64,000 bases of DNA. It comes from Eurosta solidaginis. Its lineage: Eukaryota > Arthropoda > Insecta > Diptera > Tephritidae. The stretch is taken from assembly GCF_040869045.1 (NCBI RefSeq), contig NC_090321.1, forward strand, positions 179,957,596 through 180,021,595, written 5' to 3'. The notes beneath the pieces were generated by a model. It was not told the origin of the DNA. It did not search any database and worked only from the letters and a program-made list of their open reading frames with translations. The position numbers and the translations under genes are program-made. Numbering within the stretch: the first letter of the stretch is position 1; each line of letters begins with the position of its first letter. Shown piece after piece: positions 23,204 to 35,029 of this stretch.

Positions 23204-23809
23204 CTATTTTTCAGGCATGCTTAACCAACGAACCGATATCATTTCGTTACGATAATTAATGTTAATAAACGAAACAAAGTCATTTCGTTTCGTTTATTAA
23301 CGTTAAGAACGTCAAATTAACGAAATGATTTTGTTTCGTTTTCTGTCATATCAAAACGAAGTCAACTCGTTTATGTTGATTATTAATTTCAAACTATGCT
23401 GGCAAAGCTGATTAATGGCGGAGTCATTAAAGGTGAAAGCATTAGCCAAGCTGATTGCAACTTTTCTCTTGAATTTTGACAGTACGAACATTTCTCAGAG
23501 TATTTTTGACATTACCATCAACGAATTACACAAACAAATTACATGGAGTTTGTGTGTGTATGCCCGCACGCTGTTACCACCTTACGGCTTCACCATGGCT
23601 ATAGCATTGCCAGCACAATTCAAACGAAAGTATCACGTTTTTGTTAACGTTTTTAACGTTAACGAAGGCTTTTCGTTTCGGTTAAAAACGAGATACAATG
23701 TATCTTGATAATTTTTTTATCGATAATATTTCGAAGTGTTTCAACGGAAACGGTGGAAATTTTTTGCTAAACGATTAGCTTAACGTTAAGGTGCATCCCT
23801 GCTATTTTT
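23204..23809. mobile_element. hAT-type MITE, copy 1
   Basis: The element is 23212-23801 (590 bp). Its ends read CAGGCATGCTTAA and, inward from the right, CAGGGATGCACCTTAACG. It has a perfect 8-bp duplication, CTATTTTT (23204-23211, 23802-23809). The interior is rich in ACGAAAT/TTTCGTTTCG and GTTAACG words. A near-identical copy is at 60,595-61,185. A 97-codon plus-strand frame inside (23415-23708) is shortened in the other copy and has no transposase motif. Confidence 0.9.
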
Positions 23810-24147
23810 ACACATGTTTTTATGAGAGTCGTTATTTTCCGGGCGATAAAACCAAATTCAATTTATGGGTAGAGACATTGAATGGCGTCCTTTTTAATTT
23901 GTAAACAAAAACTACTGTTTGCTATAATTTATATTTCTGACTGCCACGTTCAAAGTGTAATCAAGCAGCCAATGCTTTGTTAAGGTTGTCGTCGAGCTTC
24001 GCTTTATTGTGGTTGTGGTCTGTAGACGCCGTGTTAAATGTAATCAGCTCTTATCTCTATCTTATCAGACAAAGCAATACCCATTGTAAAAAATGCGTGC
24101 GGTGATGGTTTGCTGCTGAGCTATTTAAATACGACCGCGAGTTGATA
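23810..24147. other. Unassigned spacer
   Basis: No gene or repeat end seen. Confidence 0.35.
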
Positions 24148-24635
24148 CGTGCATGCAGTGGCGTATCAATAGGGTGCAGGGCTGGCAAAATGCCACGGGC
24201 CCGACCCAAGAGAATATTTTTATAAGTTCTGCTTAAAATCCAATGTGAGACAACTAAAGACTATAACACAATTGCAAGTTAATCGCTGAGATTTCAACGA
24301 AACTAAACAAAAAGATGGTGATTCATTTTTAAAGATGCACACGTTACACGTGAGAGAGGTTATTGATATGCAAACATTTTTTTAAACAATTCAACATGGA
24401 ATATTTTATCAACTTTTACATCTAATAAAGAAAGTGAGTCTGTAACTTTAATAACATTAAAAACATTAAACCCTACTAGATGGACAGGATGTTATGATGC
24501 CGTTTTTGCTTTAAAAGTTCGGTTTGTTGAAAAAGCGGAATTTTTTGAAAATTAAACTCGATTTTTATTGATAGGGGCCCATCAAAAGAATTTGCCACGG
24601 GCCCCAGATGGTATAGTTATGCCACTGCATGCATG
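24148..24635 (+). mobile_element. hAT element remnant with transposase fragment
   Basis: The element is 24156-24627 (472 bp). Its ends are CAGTGGCGTATCAATA and, inward from the right, CAGTGGCATAACTATA. The 8-bp flanks are CGTGCATG and CATGCATG (7/8). Near 24,450-24,520 the plus strand can be read as LKTLNPTRWTGCYDAVFALK, resembling the 'L..TRW..R..A..AL' block of ZMYM/Zaphod-like hAT transposases. The element looks like an internal-deletion derivative that kept a small coding piece. The family name is inferred from the terminus and this one motif. Confidence 0.72.
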
Positions 24636-25879
24636 TATCTACTTCTATGCATAATGTGGTCGGAGGAATGCATAAATGTCGTTTTGAACCTAAGTAATTT
24701 TTGCGCAATCCACAAGATCCTTCAAACTACGTCAACTATCGTGGAATGAACTTTTATAACTACTGATTTATTAATAAGTTAGGTTATAAGCATGTAAAAT
24801 TAGTATTACTTTCGGTTCCTCCGGCTGTTATCTCCTATTTGTGTAATTAATTTTTTTCTAAAAAGATTTAAAATATTATTTTACATGTTAAATTTAGTAA
24901 TTGCTTAAACTAAATTTAAAAATAAAAATAGACCAGTTGCGAGTACTTGCATTGAAATATTTTTTTCAATACTTTGAATTTGCTGAATTCATTCATACTT
25001 GTTTACTTCACATTTTTAATAAAATCTATTGTTCGTATTTTTGTTTGTTTTCGATTCCTTGTCAAGAAAATTTCACTAACTAATTTTTTGTTTAGTTTGA
25101 ATATAGACATTAATATGACTGCTAATGTTTTAACTACAGAAATCTGCATCTAACTATGTATGTTGGTATATAAGAAAGTTTTTATGTTATTTTTTATATT
25201 TTTTGCTTTATACTAAGTTATGGGTTTTATTTCTTAGAGTTTTACAGTAAAAGACAGACTTATGTATCAAGGTTTTAAAATTCCCATTTGGTTATGTGTG
25301 AGTATTTGTTCGCTTTTGTGGAATGTTTTTATTATTTTAATAGCTGGTGTATGGTTTTATTTTTTTATTAATATTTTTATAAAAAAAAAAAAAAAATTTA
25401 TGTAGGTACCTTAGAGAACCCAGGTATGTTTATTTCACGAAGCCTAATAAAAATTATAAAAATATGACTGGTAGTATTTTATTGAAATATTCATTTCTTG
25501 ATACTTTTTGAAGCAACTATCCTCATAGCAGTATATCTCTTGCTTCCGAAATGGATTCCTATACTCGGTAATACTAAATTTCCACCGAACCTAAACCGTG
25601 TGTGCCAACTCTTTTATGCAAAATATCTATTGAGAGAAATTAGATTTTTGATTTTCGCTTTCGGACTATTTATATCGTGGTTAAAACACGCCATTCGATA
25701 CCTCTCCCGATATTTTTAGACATATTTTAGCAGTCGTATGAAACAGGAAAACACAGATTTTAGGTTTGGTCCGGATAAGAGAAGTACTGCCGCAGTGACA
25801 ACGGCTCACATATCTAGGTGTTGGGGGCGAAAACTTACTTGGACTCAAAAGATGTTTCAATGTTATTTAAATATTCGTC
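24636..25879. other. A+T-rich spacer
   Basis: T-rich plus strand, no gene recognised. Contains an A17 run near 25,380. Confidence 0.4.
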
Positions 25880-26068
25880 ATATCGCTCATTTACTTCAAT
25901 AGTGTCATAACTCAAAAAACACAATTTTTCAGGAGAGCCATTTAAAGATTTTAACTGCCATATGTTGCGCATATAAAGGCATATTTTCGTTTTTCTAACA
26001 CGTGGTAAATTTGATCACAAAAGTCATGTTTTTTGAGTTATGACACTATTGAAGTAAATGAGCGATAT
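25880..26068. mobile_element. Foldback MITE with about 42-bp inverted repeats
   Basis: Left arm from 25,880 (ATATCGCTCATTTACTTC...) and right arm ending at 26,068 are reverse complements over about 42 bp with essentially no mismatch, separated by about 105 bp. The termini are consistent with a TA target duplication, suggesting a Tc1/mariner-type MITE, but the ATAT palindrome makes the exact border ambiguous. Confidence 0.75.
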
Positions 26069-26239
26069 AGTGCAGAAGGCTTCGCTATTTGGCATTTTTG
26101 CAAATTACTTGAGGACGGTTAGGTGACTATCTTCTCTAACAGTAAGGTAGTACCAAAGTGCTTGTTGCGCCGCTCTATAGCACATCGCGCCGCTTTCTAG
26201 CTCAGTGTAAGTAGGTTATAATAGAACTTTTGGAGTATC

Positions 26240-26700
26240 AATTATTTGGATTCCGGGTGCTAGGGGAATCCAGGAAAGTGAGATGGCTGAAGTGCTTTCC
26301 CATTGGTGTTCAGCGGAACGAAATGAGGAAATAACCAAAGTCGAAGTAGGTATACAATTAAGGGTAGCCAAAGCAAAAATTCAAAATTGTTACCTAACAA
26401 AGCCCAGCTATCATTGGCTGCACAATATCAAGAGCCAAATGGCCAGATAAAACCGATAAAAGGATAAGGAGTCTTCTGGGTAGATCTATATCTGACACCC
26501 ATAAACAACTGGTGATTGGACTTTTCAGACAAGAACGAAAAATGTCTATTCCGTATAATAACTACTGCGGAAGCTGTAAATACGCCCCTACAAAGAAAAG
26601 TATTTGATATTGTTTTTATAAACGCCCGGCTCTGGCTGAAGCGCATTTAAGATTCTTGGGAAGTCCTATTAGAAAAATCAGGTGAGATATCGGAAATAGC
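26240..26700 (+). pseudogene. LINE fragment: RNase H end and C-terminal zinc motif
   Basis: The plus strand at about 26,249 reads WIPGARGIQESEMAEVLSHW, similar to the 'W(V/I)PGH.GI.GNE.AD.LA' end of LINE RNase H domains. Downstream, in other frames, come RSISDTHKQLVIGLFRQ, a CGSC motif and CFYKRPALAEAHLRFLGS, like the C-terminal cysteine motif and 'CPALA..R...LG' ending of I/LOA/jockey-group LINEs. Stops and frame changes separate the pieces, so this is an old fragment. Confidence 0.62.
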
Positions 26701-28039
26701 GATACGAAATAATCTTCATTATATAAACAATTCCAGCCGATGCAGCAATCAGTAGATTATGCAATTTTTATGACATCAAAGTGGCTTTTATATACCTTGT
26801 AGCGAACTGCACTGGTTCCGAAATATCTCAGAGTTATCGCATTTAAAGGCAGTGTTTTCAACTGACACTGTTAACAATGGCAGTTGCCCCCTTTCCAGAT
26901 CTTTTGAACGCGCCCATAGCCTCTAGAGCGAAACCGTCGCTTTGTGTGACTGTCCCTCATATTTGTATTTGGGCGACCCGGGTCAGTTTTAGGAATTTTT
27001 TCGGTATATAGGGATTGAAAATATTTTGTTATTTTCCAGAACTTCTCTCTACAACTGTATATGGTACTACTCTGCCGTCCATAGCAAAAAGGCAGTAAAG
27101 TTCATTTACTACCTTTTCGGAATTTTGATGCCAATATATTTCAGCGGCACGAATTTACTTATTAACTTCAAAGTTAATCATCAAAATTCAAATTTGAAGA
27201 CGAAGCAAGATATAAAACTTGTTTTAAATTTCGAATATTTTAGATTTGCTAACCAAAATAGCAGTAAATTAGTTTTCGAAGGCAAGAAGTATAAAATATT
27301 TATTGCTGCTTTTATTCTCTGAAAATTTGTTATAAATAGAATCTATCTTCTTCTATAAATCTTATAAAATAAAGTCGCTAAATGCCATATATGCACATAA
27401 CTTCACACAGAATGCTCCGATTTTAAAACGGTTTTTGCATTTGAAAGCTTAGCTACGTGAATTGGTACAGGTAATATAATTTGAAGGTATATATTATAGG
27501 GGCGTGGCAAATTGCCAAAATGTAGTAAAAAATCACAATTTTTGTTTACACAGCTATAACTCATAAACGGATGGATGGATTTAAAAAATTCTACTTTTCA
27601 GTAAAACTTTGAGATATTTACCTTCGTTCTGCATCAAAAAAAAAACTTGATTTCTTTCTTATATCAGCCAAATTGTTTAAACAAAAGTAACATTTTTACC
27701 AAAAAAATCGTGTGTGATTGTTCGGTGTCAACCGTGCGCGCTAATTGCTTTTGAGTGAGGCGATGCGACACATACGTACATATGTACATAGCATTCGCTG
27801 CGTTATTTAACTTCCGGCGTAGGTTTATAGGCATGTATGAATGTACATATGTATGTATTTTCATATCATATCAGCTTGACATAGGTATGTACATACATAT
27901 TTATGCAACATAAATGGTTAATTGTTAATGCTGCAATATAAATGGTATATATTGAAAAATAATCTTTCGTTAAAAATATTAAACATTTCCTTAATATTCT
28001 TAAACAAAAGTTGTATTTTTTGGTATTTTTGCATGTATC
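26701..28039. other. A+T-rich spacer with short simple repeats
   Basis: 26,780-26,900 resembles 55,700-55,850 ('gcgaactgcactggttccgaa', 'caactgacactgttaac') and is probably a repeat. TACATA/CATATG simple repeats lie at 27,770-27,900. No gene was recognised. Confidence 0.45.
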
Positions 28040-28215
28040 ACTACATAGTATAAAACAAAGTCGCTTTTTCTGTCCCTATGTCCCTTTGAATGCTTAAACC
28101 TGTAAAACTACGCAACGGATTTTCATGCGCTTTTTTTAATAGACAGAGTGATTGAAGTTTGTAGATTGTATAATAACATCCATTAAATAGTGGAGCAATA
28201 CTGTTATTTTTGAAG
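28040..28215 (+). repeat. Helitron-type non-autonomous repeat, 5' fragment
   Basis: The phrases 'ataaaacaaagtcgctttttctgtc', 'cgcaacggattttcatgcgc' and 'aatagacagagtgattgaag' match a left-end consensus common in insect Helitron-like repeats. The right end is missing here. The family was recognised from memory. Confidence 0.5.
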
Positions 28216-28221
28216 TTTCTA

Positions 28222-29373
28222 ATGTGATGTATGTATATATATAAACGAAAGTGGTATTAGTTACACTATTTGTAACTCAAGAACGGATGAACAGATTTGG
28301 CTGAAAATTGGTGGAGGGATAGCTTAGAACCAGGAGACAGACATAGGATACTTTTTATCCCGTTCTGGATAGGGTCTTGAGATCAAAACGTGGACCTGGT
28401 TAATCCTGGGATATGTTTGTACAATGTGGGCATCAAATGGAAGCTGTTTATGAGTACTTTGATACGGCGTATTTTTCGTACCCGTGGGTGACTAGGGTCT
28501 CGAGATATAGGCCAAAATGTGAACCCGGGTACTCCTAGAATGTGTTTATAGAATATGGATAACAAATGAAAGCTGTTGATGAGTGCTTTAGTACAGGGAA
28601 ATTTTCATATCTATTTGTGACTAGGGTCTTGAGATATAGGCCAAAACGTGGATCAGGGTAACACTAGGATGTGTTTTTACATTATAGGTATCAAATTGAA
28701 GCTGTTGATGTGTGCTTTAGTACAGAGTAATTTATACCGCTGGTGACTAGGGTCTCGAGATATAGGCCAAAACGTGGACCCGGATACCCCTAGAATGTGT
28801 GTGTAATATGGATATCAAATGAAAGCTGTTGCTCAGAGCTTTAAAGTAATTTTCATTGTGATATTCGATTTAGTCGCATCAACCTGGCAAAACTGATAAA
28901 TATACATGCGAAGCCAAAAAAAAGCATGAACTGATAATACCCACATACATATTTACATACGTCCTATTCGATTTGCCTGAAAGTTGGTATATAAATTTGC
29001 CTATATTAGTATCTACGATCCTACGGGCTGGGAATGAGATTAGGACTAGGATATGGACTGAGACTCGGAGTGGGACTGGAGCTCGGAATGGGACTGGAAC
29101 AAAATACATACCACCCTCTGGGACTGGCAATAAGAGATGAACAAGAATGGGAAAAACTTGAGAGAAGAGAAAACAGGGAACGATAAGGGGACTGAGAAAG
29201 AGATATAGTGAGACGAAAATAGAGATAGATGAAGCGAAAAAGACGGAGGAGGAGTGAATAAAATGATTAAAAAGAAGTGAAGAGGGGAGGGCAGAATTAG
29301 AGAGAAAAAGCTTATTAAAATGTATGCAGATAGACCAAATTTAGGGCAGAACAACGTCTGACGGGTCTGCTAG
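28222..29373 (+). mobile_element. Helitron-like element carrying a minisatellite
   Basis: The left part ('tatatataaacgaaagtg...gttacac...taactcaagaacggatgaac') is typical of insect Helitron-like repeats. The right end GTCTGACGGGTCTGCTAG is followed by T, matching the CTAG end and insertion before T. No terminal inverted repeats or target duplication were seen. The middle is a tandem array (28,365-28,860) and the right third is purine-rich (29,030-29,300). No Rep/helicase gene is present, so it is non-autonomous. The left border is approximate. Confidence 0.62.
28365..28860 (+). repeat. Tandem repeat, about 125-bp unit, four copies
   Basis: Each unit contains 'gactagggtctcgagatatagg', 'aaaacgtgga', 'ctagaatgtgt', 'atcaaatgaaagctgttgatg' and 'gctttagtac'. 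Units start near 28,365, 28,489, 28,617 and 28,743 and are diverged from one another. The array is internal to the Helitron-like element. Confidence 0.85.
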
Positions 29374-29686
29374 TTTTATTATAAAATTGTATACCAATTT
29401 CATACAGAGGGCTAACGAAGTAATTAGTCAAGTTTTCTACATTTAAGCACAATATTCAAAACACAAATTCCTAATTATCTCATTATTGCTTTATTGAATG
29501 GAGTCAAAAATCTAGTACGTTTTGCTTGATGGTGCTATTGCCCATGTAACAATTGAAATCAAAAAAACTTTATTTTCAATAATTTACGACAAAAATAAAA
29601 ACACCAAAAAAATAAAAAAAAAATTTTTTGCTGCATTTGCAGCAAAAGACCATAAGGCTTTTCCAAAATACCCACATATTGCAGCA
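29374..29686. other. Unassigned spacer
   Basis: No gene seen. A 110-codon plus-strand frame (29522-29854) is lysine-rich, spans the border of a repeat and has no family motif. Confidence 0.35.
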
Positions 29687-30255
29687 TCTATGAAGCTCAT
29701 TCCATTTCAAGACAACCGGCCCGCGCGGGACATGATTTTTGATTTCGATGAAATTTTAATATGTTCTTTGGTCAGAATAATGAAACACGTCTTTTTTTTT
29801 TGCCTCATAAATTTTTTTTTTCGAGTTTATCGGCAATTTTTTAACTGTCAATAACTTTGTCAAAAATCAACCGATCCTCATGATTTTTTCTTGTTGAAAT
29901 GTTCGTTATTACATTCACTTTTATATAAATTTATAAACAATAGGATATAGTTAAAAACAAATTTTTTTAGTATTTAGTAAAAATTTATGACTTTTTTTAA
30001 AAATTAATATCTCAAAAAAGGTAATTTTTTGGTAAAATTTTTTTTATTTGAGTTAAAAGTTCATATTTCAGCTTGGCTAAATGCCTATTATCCAAAACTC
30101 GTTGTTTTCGAGATATGAATTTATGAATATAAAAGAATTTTTTCCCCCATATATTGATGCAATGCATATCAGCATACAAGGCGCTCAATGCCAAATGCTT
30201 CAAATGAATAAGAATATCACATTTATTATTGAAAACATTTAATTGTTGTTATATT
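29687..30255 (+). repeat. Interspersed repeat A, copy 1
   Basis: Direct match over about 570 bp to 58,286-58,885: 'ctcattccatttcaagaca', 'gatttcgatgaaattttaatatg', 'tcaactgtcaataactttg', 'ggctaaatgcctatta' and 'gcatatcagcatacaaggcg'. The class is unknown and no ends are resolved. Confidence 0.75.
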
Positions 30256-30624
30256 CATACATTTTTTTGTTTACCAAATAAAACTATTTATTTATTTAAA
30301 ACAAACGTAAAACCCAATTCTAGAGGATTGTTCTTTAATGATGACAAAGCTTTGACACTCCCAAATTGAAAAATCTGTATATGCCAACAGGTTTTGGAGG
30401 AAATAATTCATTTTCTACTAAAAATTTCGTGAATTGATAAAAACCTATGTTCGTTTAGAATTTTATTCAAAAATGCACTATATCAAAATTTGTTTCAAAA
30501 ACTCCCTATAAGAGCATAAGTTCAATGCATTTTGACATAAGATGGAGTTAATGAAAAGCATTCTGAGATAGGGCGTTCTTCAATCTAATTCTAATATAGG
30601 TCGTTTTTGTGATAAATCTTGAAA
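30256..30624. other. Unassigned spacer
   Basis: Phrases such as 'gagatagggcgttcttcaat' and 'ttctaatataggtcg' recur in diverged form near 50,990-51,090. No gene was recognised. Confidence 0.4.
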
Positions 30625-30963
30625 TGGGAAATTTTTTAAAAATATTTTAAGATAGCACGATTTTGAACAGGCAACCGACATGGGGTGATACTCTACTCAG
30701 CAGCTGCAATGAACTGACAAAAAAAATAAAAGAAAATGGCTTATTTTCTTAGAACTTTATATTCCGGCCTTGACTTTGACAGGAGAGTTAAGCTTTTGTG
30801 CGGTCCTGCTACATAGGGAGTATTCACCTTTTTATTCTCCTTTTTATTGGGAAATTTTTTAAAAATATTTTAAGATAGCACGATTTTGAACAGGCAACCG
30901 ACATGGGGTGATACTCTACTCAGCAGCTGCAATGAACTGACAAAAAAAATAAAAGAAAATGGC
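30625..30963 (+). repeat. Two identical 116-bp direct repeats
   Basis: 30,625-30,740 and 30,848-30,963 read the same ('tgggaaattttttaaa...agaaaatggc') with about 107 bp between them. Identity suggests a very recent local duplication or an assembly artefact. Confidence 0.9.
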
Positions 30964-33319
30964 CGATTCCCCAAATTCTTAAATGGAGATGAATGTTCCG
31001 AACATACGGAACGAATAAGTTAACATGCTCAATGTAGTCATATTTCGTTATGGCATCTTCATTATTTACTAATGACATTTTTACGGAAATCGATTTACTA
31101 GTCGAGTTTTTCACGTTGAACGACGAATTTTGAATTGGTTTAGGTTTCGTATGTTCATAGGATTACGAAAGTGCACGATTCCTTGGTGTCCGTACTTTTC
31201 ATAAAACCTATGTTTAGCCACACTAATAGATCATGGCATAGTTAATAAATTCATCATAAAATTAAAATAAATGTTCTAATGAATTATGCAGTTCAGTAAT
31301 TATCGGGTATTTGTAAACTGATTGCTCTCTATTTCTACTACTAATATTTTTCGAAAAATCGTAAAGAAACAACACAGTTGACGAATGTCAATTCGATTTG
31401 GGAGCAAAATGGCTGCAATTGACAAAAAATTTGTCAGTCGAGCAAACCTCTTGTGATTGAATCATGCGTAAAACCCGCATTTTATATTTCTTCGATTTCA
31501 CTTTTACACTTCACTACATCTTTGCTATGGACTGCAGTACGGTTCGCATATCCCATTCCTAAATATATATTTAAAAAACTTAATTGGCGGAAAGTAGTCA
31601 CAAGTGCCGCATCAACATATGTTTGGTCTGTCAAGAATTAACAAGCCGAAAATCGCATCTCATCGATGCTAAGGATTGCAGAACAAACAGTTCTGGTATA
31701 TATAGATAAAAATACTCCATTTAGATATTTCGCAAGATCTCTTATATGGAAAACATAGAAGTTATTCAACTTCACCTAAAAAATGTATAAACAAAAAGTG
31801 TTAAATTTTTTTTAACTAAAATATTTTTATAATAACTTTCTGAATAAATTTTTAAAATATTTTCCAACAGTTACTGCTACAATGTATGTTTGTCATTTTT
31901 TAAATAATTTTTTGTTTGTATTATTTATGTAAGTATAAAATGGTATTACTTATAAAAAACAAGCTTCACATTGCAATTCATAAAAAGTGTAGTTATTGTC
32001 GTTATATAATTTTAATTTTATAACCATGTTTTGTTCTTTGCGTTTGTTACACTCTTTGTAACAAATAAATATTTGTATGTATAATTGTAAATACAATTAA
32101 TTTACTGCTAACATTATTCAATATTTTATGTAGATAGGTACCTACATACATATATAATTCTCTTTAAATCTACATAATCATTTTAGATATTACGTACCTA
32201 TATATTGATTTTAAATTCAATTAACAATATGGAAATTTTATTTATAAAGTTAATTGTATTATTTTTAGTGGCATTTCTATATACATATACATACATTCGT
32301 GTATTTTGCAAATAAAAATATTTCAACAAAGCGCACATTATACCTAAAGAGCTTTTTTGACGGTATAATATCGATAACATGTTTTTTTTATTTTATAAAA
32401 CGATAAAAATTTCAAAAATTAAAATAAACTAAGGTGCTTATTAAAAAAAACGAGAATCGGGAATAACAATTATTATAATTGAGAAGGTACAAATATTTTT
32501 ATTGATCTTTTCCATACGGAGCTTTTCGGCTGATAAATGAGAGACAAAAACTTAGTTTTTTTCCTGCCCTTCTGCGCGGTTCGATGATTTTATTCTTCGT
32601 TCTTCATCACAGAGTCTGATGTATTTTAATTTAACATAAAACGAAACATTTTCAATTGAAATACCCATTTCTGGCGGCTGCCGTAAAAGTTTTCTATGCC
32701 ATAAAAAGCTTCTCAACAAAAATACCTTGTAGATGCCTCCTCCGGAGTTGGTTCCGTTCCACCAATTTGTAGAAAAAATTAAAAGGTTGCACGTTGCAAA
32801 TTCGAAAAGAAGCTCTGCCGAGAAAGCTCATTACTTTTTTTTAAATGTATGTTTTACAAAAAATCCTTTGATATAATAGTATTTAAGCTTGCCTTGGGTT
32901 GATATTATAATTTAATAAAAAAAAAGTTTTTTAATATCGAATGACATTTCTGTTCCATTTTTACTTACTAATAAGCAATATTATAGCCATTCTTTTAAAT
33001 TACGTATACAAAAATTAAAACAAAATGCTAATTTGACTTTTCTTCTATTCATGATTTTATCAATACAAATTTAATAATATTAACTTTTGAATTTTGTATC
33101 CTATACATAACTACATATTTCTAAATCCATAATTATTTTATGTTTTTAACATATTTCACACTTAAACGCATATCGCTAATTCGTTTTTCAATGTATGTAT
33201 GTATATTTAAGCGAATAACAACTTAGGGGTTTATGCTAATGGGGATATACGTATATTGTTCTAACGAACTCGATTTAGAGAACCGTATTTTTCCCTTGGC
33301 TGTTAAGGTATAAACCCAT
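30964..33319. other. A+T-rich spacer with old repeat fragments
   Basis: About 31,385-31,465 ('gatttgggagcaaaatgg...gtgattgaatcatg') recurs at 34,515-34,600 and, inverted, at 50,330-50,410. About 32,690-32,855 is a degenerate copy of the tRNA-derived SINE in the opposite orientation to the three young copies (its tRNA-coding strand is plus here). No gene was recognised. Confidence 0.55.
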
Positions 33320-34250
33320 CTATCCAGGGAAGATTTAATATGGCCACATTGAACTTTCTAGGCCATCCCGCACCACACCCCTAGTACCATGGGGAACTTG
33401 GGGTCGCTAGACTATCGGCTGCTAAAAAAACAGGATTCGCCACGGGTAGGTGAGTATAACAATTGGGCTGGAGAAGGTATAAATTGCACATGGAGAGGTT
33501 TCCGCTACACAACCCTCTAATCAATTGGGTATTTTAATCGCCTCGTACGACGGGTGAATAAAAGGATTCAAGGGGTTGTGTAGCGCAACATATAGCTTCT
33601 CCAACCCAATTGTCAACCTCACCTTCGAGCGGCGAATCCCGTTTCAGTAACAGACGAGGCTCTGGCTCCTTATGGAACTTGGGGGTGGGGAGGGAGGGAT
33701 GGCCTGAAGGTTCAATGTGGCCATATAAATCGTTCCCGAGATGGTCGGGCCAGCACCTCAATGGTGCTGTGTTACCGGAGCGTATCGGATCTGTATCCGA
33801 CAAAAGACCATCACATCGATAACACTCCCCAAAGCCTTCGGGGAGTAACCTAATCGCTACAACAACAACAACAACAAGGGGTGACTAAAATACCGGATTC
33901 AAGGGGTTTGTGTAGCGCAGCCCTTTCGGGTTGCCAGCGCAATACATTGCTTCTCCAAACCCAATTGTCAACCTCACCTATCCGTGGCGAATCCTGTTTC
34001 ATTAACAGCCGAGGCTCTGGCGACCCCGAACTCCTCATGGATCTAGGGGGTGGGAGGTAGGGATGGCCTAGAAGGTGGCATGTGGTCATAACAAATCGGG
34101 CTTGGTACCGGAGTACCGGATCTGCATCCGGAAAAGGACCATCAACTCGATAACACACCCACCCCAAGGCCTTCGGGGAGTGTCCTTATCGCTACAACAG
34201 CAAAAACAACAACGGGCATACCCTCCGAGGGTATATTCTAGGCCCACTGT
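33320..34250. repeat. Cluster of CAA-tailed repeats in both orientations
   Basis: 33,330-33,560 is a diverged minus-orientation piece. 33,565-33,880 and 33,881-34,213 are two plus-orientation copies, each ending in 'cgctacaaca...acaac'. 34,214-34,250 ('gggcataccctccgagggtatattctaggccc') is the end of another minus copy. All lack one end. Short frames (33534-33803, 33850-34167) are simply the repeat read through. Confidence 0.8.
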
Positions 34251-35029
34251 CGTCATCGATATCAACTTATTTAGTTGTATTCGTTGTTGTTAGCACATTT
34301 TTTGTTTAGGCTCCAATATGGACTCGTACGGAAACCTGTATAAAGTAAAAATAATGCAGCATTTCTCCTCGCCAATTTAACAGAAGAGAGTGCATGATAC
34401 TAAGGAATAACGCGGTTTAGTACTTGGCAGGTAATTTTAAATTTTGACCTCTTTCTTCTACTTCTTCTATTCTTCTATTTTTCATAAATCTGCAAAGAAG
34501 CCACACTGTTTGTCATTTCAATTTGGGAGCAAAATGCTCGTAATTATCAAAAACTTTGTCTTCCGATAAAACCTCATGTGATTCAATCATGGTTGTATAC
34601 GTCACATATACATATGCAGATATAAGTACTAATAAGGTAAAATTATTTTCTAATTTTGAAATTGAACAACTGTACAGTAAGGGCTAATACCAGGGACGAT
34701 AGCGTCGAATTATTGAAAGTCAATAGAGTTTTTTGATGTCCTTTGTCATAGGATGCCCAAACTAGCCTTGATAGCTCGCACGTGGAAAGTACTGACCAAT
34801 GCCCATTTGCCTATGTTTTTGCTAAGCTCCGTGCGGCTATAGGTATGCCTACCGGATTGTTTTCTGGGATGCCGCCGACGGTTGTACCACCCCTGGCCAG
34901 TTCATAAGCTTAAAGTTGCGTTTAACATTCCTCTATCCAGGGCCATTAAACTGAGAAGTCTGTGGTATTCAGGGATTGACTTTGTGTAGTCCACATTTGA
35001 ATCAAAGGCTATTAGTTCAGTGCTTCACC
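34251..35029. other. Unassigned spacer
   Basis: Contains the repeat phrase at 34,515-34,600 noted above. 34,700-34,980 is less A+T-rich but gave no family match on either strand. Confidence 0.4.

Noticed and set aside
23415..23708. 97-codon frame inside the hAT MITE
   Set aside because: Not maintained in the twin copy (a stop interrupts it there) and has no transposase motif.
28365..28860. CRISPR-like or satellite array
   Set aside because: The units are contiguous, diverged, about 125 bp, without spacers, and lie inside a Helitron-like element in an animal genome.
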